From Paulinella micropora (taxonomy: Eukaryota; Cercozoa; Imbricatea; Euglyphida), in assembly GCA_009731375.1 (NCBI GenBank), contig BJOX01000142.1, positions 799,603 through 863,602 on the forward strand: a stretch of DNA of 64,000 nt, read 5' to 3'. This document shows, one piece after another, positions 31,471-43,173 of the stretch. Each line of letters opens with the position of its first letter. Position 1 is the stretch's first letter. The translations under genes were made by a program, and so were the position numbers. The notes below the pieces were generated by a model. It ran no database searches. It was not told the DNA's origin and saw only the letters and a program-made list of their open reading frames with translations.

Positions 31471-31768
31471 CTAAGAGCCTTTCATCCGAGGCATCCGTGA
31501 TAGGCTATCTGGGACCGTATTTTCTTTACATTTAATGTACTCGATGGTGAAATCATACAAGGCCAGCTCCGACTGCCATCGGGCCAGTCGTCCCGTATGT
31601 TCTCGGTCCATGAGCCATCTAAGGTTGGCGTGATCTGTTTGAACCAATATGTTCGGAGCACTCCACAAGTACTCCCTCAGCCGACTGATGTGTTTGTGGT
31701 CTGTTTGAAACTATCGCCAACGCTTCGCGTTGTCTGGTGCAGTAGTTGACTTGTTCGGGCGTCAACTT
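31471..31768 (-). pseudogene. Ty3/gypsy RNase H region, second part
   Basis: Continues the RNase H that begins at the end of the reverse transcriptase ORF (DASKYAVGAVLQQYG). In this frame NILVQTDHANLRWLM and then LALYDFTIEYIKCKENTVPD match the Ty3 RNase H end and tether. A stop and frameshifts near 31690-31770 separate it from the upstream part. Confidence 0.7.
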
Positions 31769-32869
31769 CTAGCTGACGAACATGATCGGTCTCAACTGGT
31801 TGTGGTCAGAGCCGTATTGTTGTAAGACGGCCCCGACCGCGTATTTCGACGCGTCGGTTGCTACAACAAAACGCTTCTCAAAGTCGGGGAGAACCAAGAC
31901 CGATCCGCCCTCGGTGAGGGGGTCTCGTGTCATGATCAACGCCTCCTTCAGCTTTGTGTATACCTCCGCCGCCTTTGGCGGCCATTCGCCATCCAGGTCG
32001 CCGTGAAGGCAGAAGTCCCGTAATGGTTTGACAAAGTCCTGGAAGTTCGGGATAAATTCCGAGTACACCTGTGCCATACAGAGGAAGGAGTGCAGCGCTG
32101 TGCGTGTGTTTGGGCGTGGAAGGAAACGGATAGCGTCCCGCTTCTCCGGCTTCAACACTATTACCCCATCCTTGACTCTGTACCCTAGATAATCGATGTG
32201 GTCCTTAGCGAACGAACACTTCTCTAGGTTCAACCTGAGGCCGAAGGCTTCTAGGCGTCTCAAGATGTCCGACACGTGAGCCAGGTGCTCCGCTTCTGTC
32301 TTCGAATAAATAACGATATCATCGATGTAACAAAAGCTATACTGGTTAGTATGTCCGTAAGTTTCAGTGAACTCCGGATCACCGTACTTCGGGTCGGACA
32401 GAGCTTGATTCATGCAATCCTGAAAGATAGCCGGGGTGGTTTTCAATCCCATCGTGAGGACTGTCCACTGGTACAGTCTCCCGCCGACGGCGAAGGCCGT
32501 CAGTGCCCGACTCTCCACATCCAAAGGAATGTTCCAGAATCCATTCTTCAAGTCTAGCTTTGTAAAGAACTTAGAATCCCGGAGTCGATTGAGGCCATCC
32601 CGCATACGGGGTATTGGTGCCTCAACGCTCTTGATGATCTTATTGAGCCTCGTGTAATTGATGCAAAATCGTTGCTTGCCATCCGGCTTTGGCGCAAGCC
32701 GAACCGGTGATCGGTACTCCGACCATGACGGTTCTGTTAGCCGTTTAGCCAACATATCTTGGATCATTTCCTCGCAGATCTGCTCCTCCTTGTAACTGAG
32801 GCGCGATCCACGGAGACGAGGCATCGTCTGTCCCACTCGTCGCTCTATCTTAGCAGCAGTGTGCGTCAC
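31769..32869 (-). CDS. Ty3/gypsy reverse transcriptase and start of RNase H
   Basis: A 366-aa open frame. It covers the fingers (SPVRLAPKPDGKQRFCINYT), FTKLDLKNGFWNIPL with the first catalytic aspartate, FAVGGRLYQWTVLTMGL, and the catalytic CYIDDIVIYS (plus coordinates about 32304-32334). The thumb LGYRVKDGVI follows, then RNase H beginning at VVATDASKYAVGAV. This is the polymerase that copies element RNA into DNA. It is the best preserved part of the element. Confidence 0.85.
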   Translation of the reverse strand: MTHTAAKIERRVGQTMPRLRGSRLSYKEEQICEEMIQDMLAKRLTEPSWSEYRSPVRLAPKPDGKQRFCINYTRLNKIIKSVEAPIPRMRDGLNRLRDSKFFTKLDLKNGFWNIPLDVESRALTAFAVGGRLYQWTVLTMGLKTTPAIFQDCMNQALSDPKYGDPEFTETYGHTNQYSFCYIDDIVIYSKTEAEHLAHVSDILRRLEAFGLRLNLEKCSFAKDHIDYLGYRVKDGVIVLKPEKRDAIRFLPRPNTRTALHSFLCMAQVYSEFIPNFQDFVKPLRDFCLHGDLDGEWPPKAAEVYTKLKEALIMTRDPLTEGGSVLVLPDFEKRFVVATDASKYAVGAVLQQYGSDHNQLRPIMFVS

Positions 32870-32907
32870 GCCGCCGGCTACAATGGGTCCAAAAAGTATC
32901 TCATTCT

Positions 32908-33897
32908 TCAGAAACTGAGCCTTGAGATCCCGAACAAGTCTGGTGACCCTGACTGTCGCGCCACGACTTCGTCGATGATCTCTTCGACCGGTTTCTGGTT
33001 TCTCGGGTCATCCGGGTACTCTAAGATGGAGTCCGGATCCTCAACCTCATCATTCGCGTCCCTGCCTGGGTATCGCGTGGTGGACTGGTTGTCCCATGTT
33101 GCAAATTCCTGAAGTTCTACTAACATATCGGCGTATTGTTTTGCTGCCGACTTGTGAAAGAACCCCGGAAAGATCTGAAAGGCAATCTCCCGCATGTCAT
33201 CCACCTTTCGGGTCAGTAGTTTGGTTCTGTATGCCAGACCGTCCTGCCTTGATCCTAATCGGAATGCCATGAGTGGTTTAGCCTGTCGACTAGGTATCGG
33301 TATTGGGTCATCGACCACCCTATCCAATACATCCCTCCACCACATCACGGTGGGGTGTATCGGGAGTATAATGGTGATGTCTTAGCCCCGATCCAACCTG
33401 TCAGCCAAAAGTTTCGGCAGCTTCGACAGGTTCTCGGGCTGTATAGGCTCCGATCCCTTGTACCATAGTTTTAACTTTTCCATCACATTATCGTTCTCTG
33501 TGAGGCGTTTAGATGCATGGAAAACCGAGCTCGATTTGACCCTTATGAATTCATGTGGCCGTTTCTGCCCACCCCCATATAGGTAGGTTTGGTCAAAGCA
33601 GTGCCGTGATTCATCCTGCTTCTGCAGCAGCAAGATTTGGGCCTCGCGCTCAGCTGCTAAATCCTCGAAGCCCGCCCATGGGCCGGTCAGCTTCGGGACA
33701 TAAACATTCGTGTATACCCATGCTGTGCCAGCGGGCGTAACACGCTGCTGTGTCCGTATATCATGCGGTATGGGGGGTGCGGGCGGGATCAAGGTCATCT
33801 GCGCTCTCCCCCTATACGGATGATCTACCGGACGTTCTGGACTAGGGTTCAAGTATGGGGTATTCCGCCACATGTCGGCCCCTTCCATACTTAACAT
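32908..33897 (-). pseudogene. Pol linker region between protease and reverse transcriptase
   Basis: Two open frames (33897-33382 and 33348-32908) with no recognised domain, e.g. LTENDNVMEKLKLWYKGSEP and FHKSAAKQYADMLVELQEF. Position between protease and reverse transcriptase places them in the Pol polyprotein. A frame change lies near 33370. Confidence 0.5.
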
Positions 33898-34616
33898 CCT
33901 GCCCTAATAAAAGCTGAGCTTCCATCATCTTCAGATCAGGTTTACCCAGCACTATCGTTCCCGGGAAATCTGGCACTACCAAGACGTGTATTGTGTATGT
34001 CATGCCAGTCGGGAATTCCACCGTCAACAGTATACGACCAGTGATCGCACTTCTTCCGTCGTTAGCAACCCGGATATATCCGAGCTTCCCTTCGCGCGTG
34101 AAATCGAATACTTTCCGAATTTATCTATAAATCTTTTTCCCGCGAAGGTGATTTGTGCCATGCTATCGTTACCGGTGTCCAGGTGGGCGTTGAGCTTCAC
34201 CAAAATAAACGGGTGTAGCTCATGTCCCTTGCCTCCGCTGCAGGGAGGTCCTGGGGTTCGGCTGTCGACATGAGGGCTTGTTGCAGTTCCATCTCAGCAT
34301 ACCTGCGTGCCATCCGGCGTTGTGCATCGCCAAGCTTGTCCGGGTCCACCAAGAGTGTTAGTCCCATCTGGCTTACGACCGCCGGAGCAACGCTTGGGCC
34401 ATCCCGTGGGCCCGGGAGCATTACAGAGTTCTGTGCTGTGAATGGTGATGCAGTATATATGTTGTCTGTGTGTGGGGGGAATGCATGGTCAATATGCGGT
34501 ATACTCGAGTGATTAATATCGGAACCTGCCACCGTTCCCGGGGCTAGTCGAACACCACGACCGAGCAAAAACCGTTGAAGTGCTATTTGTTTTGCCCTGG
34601 CTTTAATGTTAATCAA
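33842..34616 (-). pseudogene. Retropepsin-like protease region
   Basis: Near 34165-34200 on the minus strand the sequence reads KLNAHLDTGNDSMAQITFAG, containing the aspartic-protease DTG. The later ORF (34027-33842) has VVPDFPGTIVLGKPDLKMM, which matches the conserved retropepsin strand around ILG. The two parts are in different frames. Such proteases act as dimers to cut the polyprotein. Confidence 0.6.
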
Positions 34617-34627
34617 TCACCTTGTTC

Positions 34628-35512
34628 TCAAAAAGGGCTGTTTTCTGTAGTGAGGCGACTGGGATGGAACCTGCCTTGCTTACGCAGGTGTCCGCTGTGC
34701 GGACACGGCCACTTAGCCCGCATTTTACCATCATCCTCACTAGCCGCCTGTGCGACATCGTCTTCGGTTGGAGATGGGTGAGGGTCCGCCTGTACATTGT
34801 TGCGGAAGGTCGTCACCTCAGGTGAAGGTGTACGGCCACAACTACTGTTGTACCCCTCTGTTATCTCTTCGCTCACCCCTGCCGTAGCAGTACTATTGAC
34901 TGTGATCAAAGGGTCTGAGGCCCCCGCAATACTATATACTTGCGGTGTAGAAGGGGGCACAGCAACCCTAGCCGTCGGTGACTCGATACTGACTTGTGTC
35001 ACCTGACCTGGCGTTGGTGTAGCCTCCATTCTTACTGTCTTATCTACTACTGGTGCGGGTGGGGACACAGCAACCCTAGCCGTCGGTGACTCAACATCGG
35101 CTTGTGTCACCTGACCTGGCGTTGGTGTGGCCTCCGTTACTATCACCCTATTAACTAGTGTTTCTGTTACTACTGCGCCTGTCCCGACAACTAGTCCATC
35201 ACCCTCTGCGGTGGCTATCGTTTCCAACGGGTGTGCAAAACGCACCCGCTTACGTGTCCCGGGGTGTGTCCTTTCCGTTGATTGTCTAGGACTTGAATTT
35301 GCGCTTCTTGGAGGACTTGTGTCCTGCTGGCTGGCCTTGGCCTGCACAACACATGTGACGCGTTTCTTGCGTTTGTGTTTGCGTTTGCGTGCTGTGGGCT
35401 TACCCATCTGGCTCAGGAGTGTCTCCTGACCGGGCATGTATGCGCGAACTTGTCGGCCGCTGGGAATTGGCTCTTGAGCGTTTCGGCTTCCGCATCGAAG
35501 GCGGCGCACCAA
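34628..35512 (-). CDS. Pro/Thr-rich linker ORF with internal repeats (Ty3 element)
   Basis: Basic N-terminus (TARKRKHKRKKRVTCV), then two imperfect repeats of about 38 residues beginning ATPTPGQVTQ and containing ESPTARVAV. It ends with an acidic stretch and WPCPHSGHLRK, a partial Cys/His motif that might be a decayed zinc knuckle. Assigned to the Gag-Pol junction by position. Confidence 0.45.
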   Translation of the reverse strand: MVRRLRCGSRNAQEPIPSGRQVRAYMPGQETLLSQMGKPTARKRKHKRKKRVTCVVQAKASQQDTSPPRSANSSPRQSTERTHPGTRKRVRFAHPLETIATAEGDGLVVGTGAVVTETLVNRVIVTEATPTPGQVTQADVESPTARVAVSPPAPVVDKTVRMEATPTPGQVTQVSIESPTARVAVPPSTPQVYSIAGASDPLITVNSTATAGVSEEITEGYNSSCGRTPSPEVTTFRNNVQADPHPSPTEDDVAQAASEDDGKMRAKWPCPHSGHLRKQGRFHPSRLTTENSPF

Positions 35513-35579
35513 CTCGCCACGTGCCCGTTTGGCATCAGAGAGACCCGACCGTGTTCATCAACGTCCGGGAATGGCAAGT

Positions 35580-36691
35580 TCATGTGTGCCTGCTGTTTCG
35601 GGCAGGGCACCCAAAATCGCCATCTTCCGGCCTCTTGACCTTCGACTCTTCCGCCTTGTATCTGCGTATATACCGCCTCATCGCTATTGGGTGCTGTGGG
35701 GTGCCCGGGAATGTGTGCCATCGTTGACACGACTTTCCCATGAGGCAAGGCCATACCCAAAATCGACGTTCTGGTAAGCAGTCAAAAGCCAGTGCGTGGT
35801 GAAAATAATCACACAAAGTATTAGACTTGACCGTTGGCGGGTTGCCAAGGTCGTCTAACCTCTGTACCCCGTACGGGCATCCCGCCGGACCAGGGTCAAT
35901 GGCTAATGAGCTGAGAGGTTGATTGGTTTGCCGTGGGATTGTACGTGTTTTCTTTTTCTTTGTCGCCGGCTGACGTTGGGGCGGGGCCCCTTGTGTCTGG
36001 CTAACCGGCGGTGGTGTGGGAGGTAACATGGGGGGTGGTAAGGGCGGTGGTGAGTAGATGGGCATGGTAAACTGTGGTGCTTGGTAAGTATGAGGTGGTG
36101 ATATCAAGCCCACCGGTGGTGGAGAATGAAATCCCGAAGTGGATTGTTGGGCATATGGGTTAGGGCTACCCCCCGCTGAAAAAATGTAGATGCGTATGGG
36201 TTTGGAGAATGTCGCGGCCCCTGGCCCCAATACGGGTTCGAGGAGCTCGATGAGCTCGACGACGATGACCAGTATGGGTTAGGTGAACTCGAGGGGGATC
36301 TCTGATAGGAGCTGGACCCCGTATAAGAGTGGTCTCCCCATGAGGTGGATGTGACGAAGGACAGTATGTCGAACTGTGGTTCGTTTGCCTTGGCCTGATG
36401 ATCAGGCAACGACAATCCCACAGCCTGCATGGCCTGCAGCAAGATGTTTGCCCGCCGCATACGTTCGTCCTTGTTCGATTTAGAGCCGAAGATCTTCTTC
36501 ACAAAAGTTGCATCCCACGCGGATACTTTGACCAATCGGTCAACGCGAAAACTCTGAAGCGAGAATGCGCGGTCATCGGCATCCTGTGCCTGTGACAAGA
36601 CGTTGCGAATGTATCTTTCCCCCGTTGTTCGGCCTTTGGTGGTCGTTGCTCTAGCGATGCCCTTAAGGACTGCCACTAGTAACATCGCCAA
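35580..36691 (-). CDS. Gag-related ORFs, proline/serine-rich
   Basis: Two overlapping frames (36691-36104 and 36230-35580). The first carries a helical segment (IRNVLSQAQDADDRAFSLQS) then a Ser/Tyr/Pro-rich part. The second is Pro/Gln-rich, then basic. Nothing diagnostic; called Gag by position and strand. Confidence 0.4.
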
Positions 36692-36716
36692 ATCAGCGCG
36701 AACTAGGGGCGTGATC

Positions 36717-36726
36717 NNNNNNNNNN
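36717..36726. other. Assembly gap with duplicated flanks
   Basis: AAATCAGCGCGAACTAGGGG before and nearly the same sequence after the ten N indicates redundant contig ends. Confidence 0.85.
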
Positions 36727-38437
36727 GAAATCAGCACGAACTAAGGGCGTGATCAGCTTTTGTGGAAGGTCCACGATTTCGTTGTGTGGCACATCGGCTT
36801 CCCACATACGTTGTGCCATTGCCGACACCAGGTCGGCGACGATAACAGGGTCGCACATGAAACCCCAGTTGGCCCCCTTTACAAATTGTTCGAGCAGGTA
36901 ATGAGGTCGGCCGGGAGGCTTCAATTGTCCCCCTTGAATCAGTCGGCCCGCTTCCTCATCCCATTGTGGCCACTTGTGCGTTAACAAGTCTTGGGATGCC
37001 CAACGACTGGCTTTGTTGGCTAATATCTGTTTAGTGTCAGCAGCGGTTAGACTGAACTGTCCAATCGTGCTGTCTAGACACCTATAGCCCAACAAAAGCA
37101 AAATACCTTCGCCATAATCAATATTGACTTGCGGGTTATACTTGCCATAGTCAAAAGTTGTGGCCTTGTCAAGCCGAGTCAGAGCTCGTTCGACCAATTT
37201 GTCGTTCGCTTTCCTTTGTTCTTCCGTGGTGTTTGAAGGTCGGTTGTGTCCGCCACCCCCCTGGCTTCCCTGGGGCGGGACAACTACCGTCTTGTGAAAG
37301 AAGATGAATGTCGTTCCCTCTTTGACGACAGTTGCTCTGCCATCATTGCCATATGTGACATGAACCTCGTTCGCTAGGCGAATTCGGAGGATGTCACTGA
37401 TGGTCTATGCTACTAACTCGCACATAGCGAGGAAGTTGCACCAGTAGAGCTTAACCACCGGGTGGGGAGCGATTTTCTTTTCCACCGTCTTACCACCTCT
37501 ACTAGCCTTTCTCAAACACCATGGTGGCCTTGAAGTATTTGAACTTCGTTGCCATCCTACTCACCCAGGTCCACTGATGCTATTCGATTGTATCAAGCAG
37601 CTCGTTAAGGGTGTCCCGGGCTTGGGCAGCTGCTGTTGAATCGTCCTCAGCGGGGAGAAGCTGTTTCTTCCAGCTCTTGTGCTCTGTGAGGGTGAGATTC
37701 CAACTTGCAACCGCAGCACTCAGGTTTCGCGCTGAAACTATATTCCAAGCTTGTATCTCCGAGATAAACACCAGCAACCCTGCCGAGTTGGGCCACTTTG
37801 TGTCTGTAGCTAGTTCCTTATCCGGGTCCTGTGTGAAAAGAAAAGTAAGAAAGGGTTGCAGATCCTTTTTCTCGATGAATAAGGTATTCAGCAGAGCTGG
37901 GTACCTTTGGTGGTTTATCTGCCACGCTTCGTCGAATAAGAAGTCACGCACGGTTGCTAGAACCCTGTAGAGGTCCATAACATGATGTATGGTAGCGGTA
38001 CCATTTGCAGTAAGGCTCGGATTGAACAAATGCATTAGTCCAATAGCCCCAGGGCCATATATCGAGGGTTCCTTGAACATACACCTGTACCAGGTTGCCT
38101 CCTCGTACATATTATTCGGGAAAAGATGCATCGAGCTGTCGTTTGGGTTTGTCCCATGTTCATCGTCATCTTGAGGGTTGCCTGGCCATCCCTCGGCTGG
38201 GCCTCGGTATCGGTCCAGCACTACCTTCGTTTGAATTGCACGAGCCGGAATTACCAACCGATTGTCGTGCCCTCTCCATGGGGAGCGAGGGACAGGTTCC
38301 TCCTGTGCTCCTCCTCCTCCCCTTACGGGAGTGGTAAAACCGCCGCCTGTGGCGGGCGTGTCGTTACCGTCTGCTTCGTCAGACATGTCGAGTTTTATAA
38401 CGATGGATGATCTCGTTTTAGAGCCTATCCACGCCAT
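36727..38437 (-). CDS. Gag N-terminal region of the Ty3/gypsy element
   Basis: Two ORF segments. The N-terminal one starts at ATG 38437 (MAWIGSKTRSSIVIKLDMSD) and ends with a stop at 37580, about 286 aa. It contains a Gly/Pro-rich head and a helical capsid-like body (YEEATWYRCMFKEPSIYGPG). The next segment, 37197 to 36727, reads NIDYGEGILLLLGYRCLDST and is interrupted by the gap. About 380 bp between them lack a long frame on this strand. Gag forms the particle; the assignment is by element context. Confidence 0.5.
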
Positions 38438-39960
38438 GTTCAGTGTGCCCCTGAAGGGTTGAAACGAGCAGATGGAGTCGTATGTTCTTGTGTTGTGTAA
38501 GTGTGCTGTTGTGTTTGTCTTTTTGTTGTCGTGTGTTCTGTTCGCTGTGTCGTCACTGCTTGTGTCAAGCACGATGTTATACAACACGACAACCGACTCA
38601 CACCCAACACAACAATCAACAAATAACAATCAAGGAATTGGTGGACTCACCCTCGCCCTCTGTCGGGGCAAGCCTTGCTGTTCCTTCTGCCAAGCCAGAC
38701 GATGTGTACGTGTGCACCCTGACAAAGTACACCACACTTGTGCTTCACAAACAAGTCGGTTAGCAACCTTATTCCACCCTCGTGCGTACACAATCAAGAA
38801 TTGTTCAAAAAGGTTTTCAATGATCCTTTCTGGGCTCAGCCCAATAGGTCACTGTTATTGTCCTTTTGTGAAAGAACCTTTCCCAACTCAAAAACCAACC
38901 GAAGCTTTGCCTTTTTGAGTTATGCGGTGTGTTTGTGAGTGTTCTCGTGTGTGTGTATGTGTTTGTGTGTACCGAGTGCTGCTGACTCTTCACACAACAA
39001 CGGCTGATGCCTTGTGAGTTGCTCGGTGTCAGATTTTTTGTTCTTGGTGACCTATTTGACACCACACACACGTTGTTAGTGCTTGGGTGTGATGTGAGGT
39101 GTGTGTCTCGTCTGTGTGTCTACGAGAGTGTGTATGCATGTGTGTGTACCGAGTGCTGGTGACTCTTCACACACTTGTTGTCGATTGTCTTGGAAGCCAC
39201 TCGGTATCCGAGTTCTTGTCCTTGTTGATTTATATGACACCACACAACACGGTTGGAGTGTTTGAGTGTGTTGTGGGGTGTGTGTTTCGTTAAAAATCGT
39301 TCCCAAAACCCTTTTTAGCCTCCCTGTCTTCAATTTACACTCAATTCCCCCGGCCTAGGTCTTAATAGACTGGCCTACCAACCCTTTGAGAGATGGCTAC
39401 CTTCTTTGGTGTGGGATGGGTGTTGTTTGTATAAACAGGTTTTATGCCAAAGGAATAGGATTCTGTATGTGTGTCGTTTGTTTGTTTTCTTCTGCCTCGT
39501 TGCACGTATTGACGTGCCAACAACGTTTGTGTGTGTTACGTGTTTGTGGCAGTACAAACAAGAGTTAGAGCGTGTAATTGTTGGTTATTCTCCTCGTGAG
39601 GAATATGTGTAGGTATACGTGTAGGAGTGTTGACAGCATTGATAGGAGGGTGTTTTCCTTCTCCTTGTGTGTGTTTGTTAAGCACTCCTCCGGCTCGACA
39701 ATGTGTCGACAATCACACCAGTGAGCCCCCTAATGTTTCTGTCCCCCTGAGTACACTTTCTATGCACCTTACACACTCCAATCACACTGCTTGATGTGTC
39801 AAAATCGTACACACAACGAGTGTCTTGTCGTGCCGCTTTATGGGCCTCTGTGCAAGATTTCACTGTTGTTTTTGTGCACTGCAAGCTGCTAACACCTCCC
39901 CAACTCCTTTCCTACACTCCTCCACTACCTTTCATTCTTTCTTTGTTTAGGGGAGTGGCT
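38438..39960 (-). other. Possible 5' LTR/leader region with ~180-bp tandem duplication
   Basis: Upstream of the Ty3 Gag, with no gene recognised. Two tandem units near 38935-39115 and 39116-39300 share TGTGTGTACCGAGTGCTG-TGACTCTTCACAC, an interior CTCGGT, and GACACCACACA. Rich in TG. I could not confirm LTR ends because the 3' end of the element is missing. Confidence 0.4.
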
Positions 39961-39999
39961 ATTTTTCAAATTGCTGAATTGAAATTTGGAGGATATAAA

Positions 40000-40620
40000 A
40001 TCTAGGCTAGGACTCCACTTTTGTCGGTTATAATAAAAAGATATTATTTAATGTAAGCCGGGCTATTTTTCCTTCCAATTCCACAGCACTCTGAGAATAA
40101 CCTAATCTTCCTCCTCTACAAAGAGAGGAAACCAGTATGGCGGAAAATGTAGGAGACTGTCAGAGCCAAGCAACAAAAAGGGAAAAAGAGAGGCATTTCC
40201 CAGTGTCACCCCTAACGATAATATTATACGGCTTAAAAAAGTAGTACCGGTTATGAATCGTAATATTATCGTTTTCAACCTGCTCAAAAGTATATAAATA
40301 AAAACGGATATAACTGCATCTTAAAGAGATATAGCTCTTCTATACATCACTGTGTATAGGGGTATAAGAAAGGTCGCATATTTACCTATCTGCGCCTACA
40401 AAGTGGCTTTGATAGTCTCCTACATTTTCAGGCATACTGGTTTCCTGTCTTTTGCTCCCGTAGAGGAGGAAAATTAGGTTGTTTTCAAACTGAGTGCTTG
40501 ACCGGGAATTGGATTGATGATTTTTTTTGAATAAATACACCGGCTTGCATTAAATAATATTGTGTCTCAGCCGAATTGAAAATGAAGTAGCCTCTACGGC
40601 CAGTCCAAAAATTGTTATAG
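40000..40620. mobile_element. Foldback/miniature inverted-repeat element
   Basis: Long imperfect inverted repeats. The inner arms start at about 40097 (ACCTAATCTTCCTCCTCTAC, then AGGAAACCAGTATG, GAAAATGTAGGAGACT) and are mirrored up to about 40484. Outer arms carry ATATTATTTAATGTAAGCCGG near 40045-40065, mirrored near 40530-40556. There is no coding content, so it looks like a non-autonomous DNA element. Confidence 0.65.
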
Positions 40621-40700
40621 GATGATACTAGTGGGGGCCCGGGAAAAAGAAAGTTGACAGCCTCGGACTCGTAGTAAGTCCACACGCTAAATAGTATTAA

Positions 40701-40793
40701 TATTGCTGTTGACATTCAAGACAACAACAAAAATTAGTTTTTCATTTTTGTGTCAGATTTTCATTTTTGTGACAGTTTTTCATTTTTGTGACG
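40701..40793 (-). mobile_element. Solo end of the TTGCTGTTGACATTCAAGAC miniature element
   Basis: Matches, in reverse complement, the right end of the two full copies at 52683 and 53381, including three TCATTTTTGTGAC-type repeats. The rest of the element is absent. Confidence 0.8.
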
Positions 40794-40859
40794 TGGGTAG
40801 GGGATTCCTTTTCTTTTTTTGCGGTCTGAACCCGAGTCCCACACTGTTCGCCGATCTAG

Positions 40860-42170
40860 AGATCTTGAAGTGAAATGATGAGGAAGTTCGACTCTTTCTT
40901 ATCCTTTCTCTCTATCTCTTTTCTTCTTCTTCTTCTTCTTCTTCTTCTTCTTCTTCTTCTTCTTCTTCTTCTTCCTCTCTCTCTCTCTATCTATCTCCCC
41001 TTTACCGTAAGCAAGGTTCTCTCCCTTTTTCTCTTTATTTTCCTTTTGTTGTCTTTTTTTTTTCTTTTTCGTTTTTCTCTCGTGCTGCTGCTTGTTAGGT
41101 CTGGGCTTGCTCTTGTGTGGTACAGCTTTATGTTTATGGTTGTGGCTTGTGGAATTTCTTCTGGTCTATGAGGGGGGTGGGGTGCGGAGAGTGGTTTGGC
41201 TCGACTAGCTTGAGGCTGCATGTCTATGAGGTTGCCAGGCTTGGGCTGGTACTTATGGATATTGCAGCACTCGGCATAATCGCGTCGCGAGTACGCCACG
41301 TCGAGCCTTACTACGCTCTGCACACCACCCTCCTGGCTACGATAGCTTCCGGGTGCGAGTGAATTCCGTTAGTTGCTGCAGTTTCCTTAAGGGCTGTCTC
41401 ACTGACTGTCAATTGATTTCACTTGCGCCCATTATTAGTTATGTCTTACATCTGTCGTCGCCTTCTGCTCTTGCCTTCTAGTTCAGTTTGTCTCCCTTGC
41501 CCCTGTCTCGCTTTGTGTTTGTTTGTTTGTGTTTGCTTTTGGTGTTTGTCGCTGCCTCTGCTGTTGTCTTTTTGTTTTTTGTTGTTTCTTTGTTGTTTCT
41601 TTTTTCTTTCTTTTTTCCCCCTTTTTTTTTCTTTCTTTCTTTCTTTCTTTTTAGTTTCCTTTTTTCTTCGTTCTCTATCCTTTTCCTTTTTTTTCTTTTT
41701 CTCTTTTTTCTTACTTTCCTTCTTTCTTGTTCTCTTTCCTTTCTCATCCATTTTACTCTTTCCAGGAGCTTTCTGTCGAACCTTAGTTCCAGATTTCCTT
41801 ATGAGCTTGTACTGTCGTTCCTTGGAACCAGAATTCATTTGAATTAGGCTCTTCTTTATTTTTCTTTCGTCTCTTTCTCATTAAACCTTGCTTACTGTAA
41901 AAAAAAAAAAAAAAAAAAACTATTGTTGCCTTTTTGTATTGTTTTTGAATTGTTTTTGTTTTGTTTTTGTTTCTTTTGTTTCGCTTGTTTGTCTGTTTCT
42001 TTTGTTTCTCTTATCTTTTGTTCTTGCTCCTTTTTTGTTTTTTGCTTTTTTCTTTCTTCGCTCCTATTTGTTTCTCCGTTTTCTTTTCNNNNNNNNNNCG
42101 ATTCGCTAAGAACTCTTTCAAACCCGAACATGACGTTTGGTTTTTCGTGTTCACTTTTGAGAAAATCAAA
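40860..42170. other. Low-complexity pyrimidine-rich region
   Basis: CTT array at 40920-40973, T/C-rich tracts at 41560-41750, an A run at 41900, T-rich to 42088 and a ten-N gap at 42089-42098. Apparent long ORFs here are repeats of F/L/S or K/E and are not supported as genes. Confidence 0.7.
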
Positions 42171-42635
42171 TCGAATGTAGGAGCTGACCCATAAAATATG
42201 CTGCTACCGATAAACTCGGTATATTTATGAGGTTCGCCGGTGGCTCGCGACAAAGGGTGTCACAAACGATTGGTTCGGTGTCAGGGCGAGTACGGTTCAC
42301 GAGGTTTGGTTTGAACTTTCCCAAAGTAGTTGGTATGACTTTTGTGGGGCCGGGGGAAATATTGCATAGACACGCATAGACGCATAGAAGTACTCATAGA
42401 CGCAATAACTTTCAATTTGGCCAAATAAACCGCCAGACAAGCACAGACACGCATGGCCGAAGTTCAACACATTGCGGGCCAGCGCGTTCGGAACATGCAT
42501 CGGAAAATACATGTGGAACAACTTTCACATGCCACAAAAACTTTTTCATGTGCACATGCCACAAAGTAACTTTTTCACATGCATCGAAAAAAATTCACAA
42601 GGACCACCAAACGATAATGATATAACATGATGTTG
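42171..42635. other. Non-coding, no gene recognised
   Basis: Contains clustered CATGCATCG, ACATGTGGAACAACTTT and CACATGCCACAAA motifs near 42495-42590. Confidence 0.4.
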
Positions 42636-42639
42636 ATTA

Positions 42640-42800
42640 GTAAGTAGTGCATTATTTTTTGTTGCTGTTGATGAATTTGATGTTGCTAAAACTTGTGTCA
42701 TACGTAGTGCATTATTTTTGTTGTTGTTGATGAATTTGCTGTTGCTAAAACTTGTGTTAATGAATTGGACTTACTGTTGCTAAAACTTGTATCAGTAGTC
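42640..42800. repeat. ~68-bp tandem repeat, about 2.5 units
   Basis: GTAGTGCATTATTTTT, GTTGATGAATTTG and GTTGCTAAAACTTGT recur in order three times, the third time partially. Confidence 0.75.
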
Positions 42801-43173
42801 GTCGCTCGCTGATACTTTTTAATTTTCTCTTACGCATGGTGTGTAGCACTGTTGTTCTTGCAGGTGTGGCGGTAATAGTTCGAGGTTGAACAAGAGTACT
42901 CAGGTTGCCAAAAAAGCTGCTCTGCTTACTCTTGTTTTTATTCTGCCTTTGGTCCTTATCTACACATAAGGATTTTGGCTTGATTATGCATGCGTGTACG
43001 CATGTATGTATGTATGTATGTATGTATATGTATGCATCCATGCATGTATGTAGGTATGTATGTATGCGTGTGTGTGTATTCATGTATTCGTGTATGTATT
43101 ATGTAGTGTGTATTGTGTGTGTGTGTGTGATGTCTGAACGTTATGTACGCAGGTTATGTACGCATGTTATGTA

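Larger units (their letters stand above)
29672..38437 (-). mobile_element. Ty3/gypsy-type retroelement, 3'-truncated
   Basis: Read leftward: Gag-like ORFs (38437 to about 36100), protease with DTG, reverse transcriptase with YIDD, RNase H, then integrase with HHCC and DDE residues. The order reverse transcriptase-RNase H-integrase is the Ty3 order. Frameshifts occur between most domains and within the integrase, and a gap lies at 36717-36726. The integrase frame ends near 29672, directly followed by unrelated sequence and telomere-type repeats, and no 3' LTR was seen. The possible 5' LTR region is 38.5-40 kb but no LTR pair could be confirmed. Confidence 0.8.

Noticed and set aside
34660-34740. 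Plus-strand CPLCGHGHL as a zinc knuckle
   Set aside because: It lies on the strand opposite to the Ty3 element and comes from a palindromic TGTCCGCTGTGCGGACA. The minus-strand reading has only CPHSGH.
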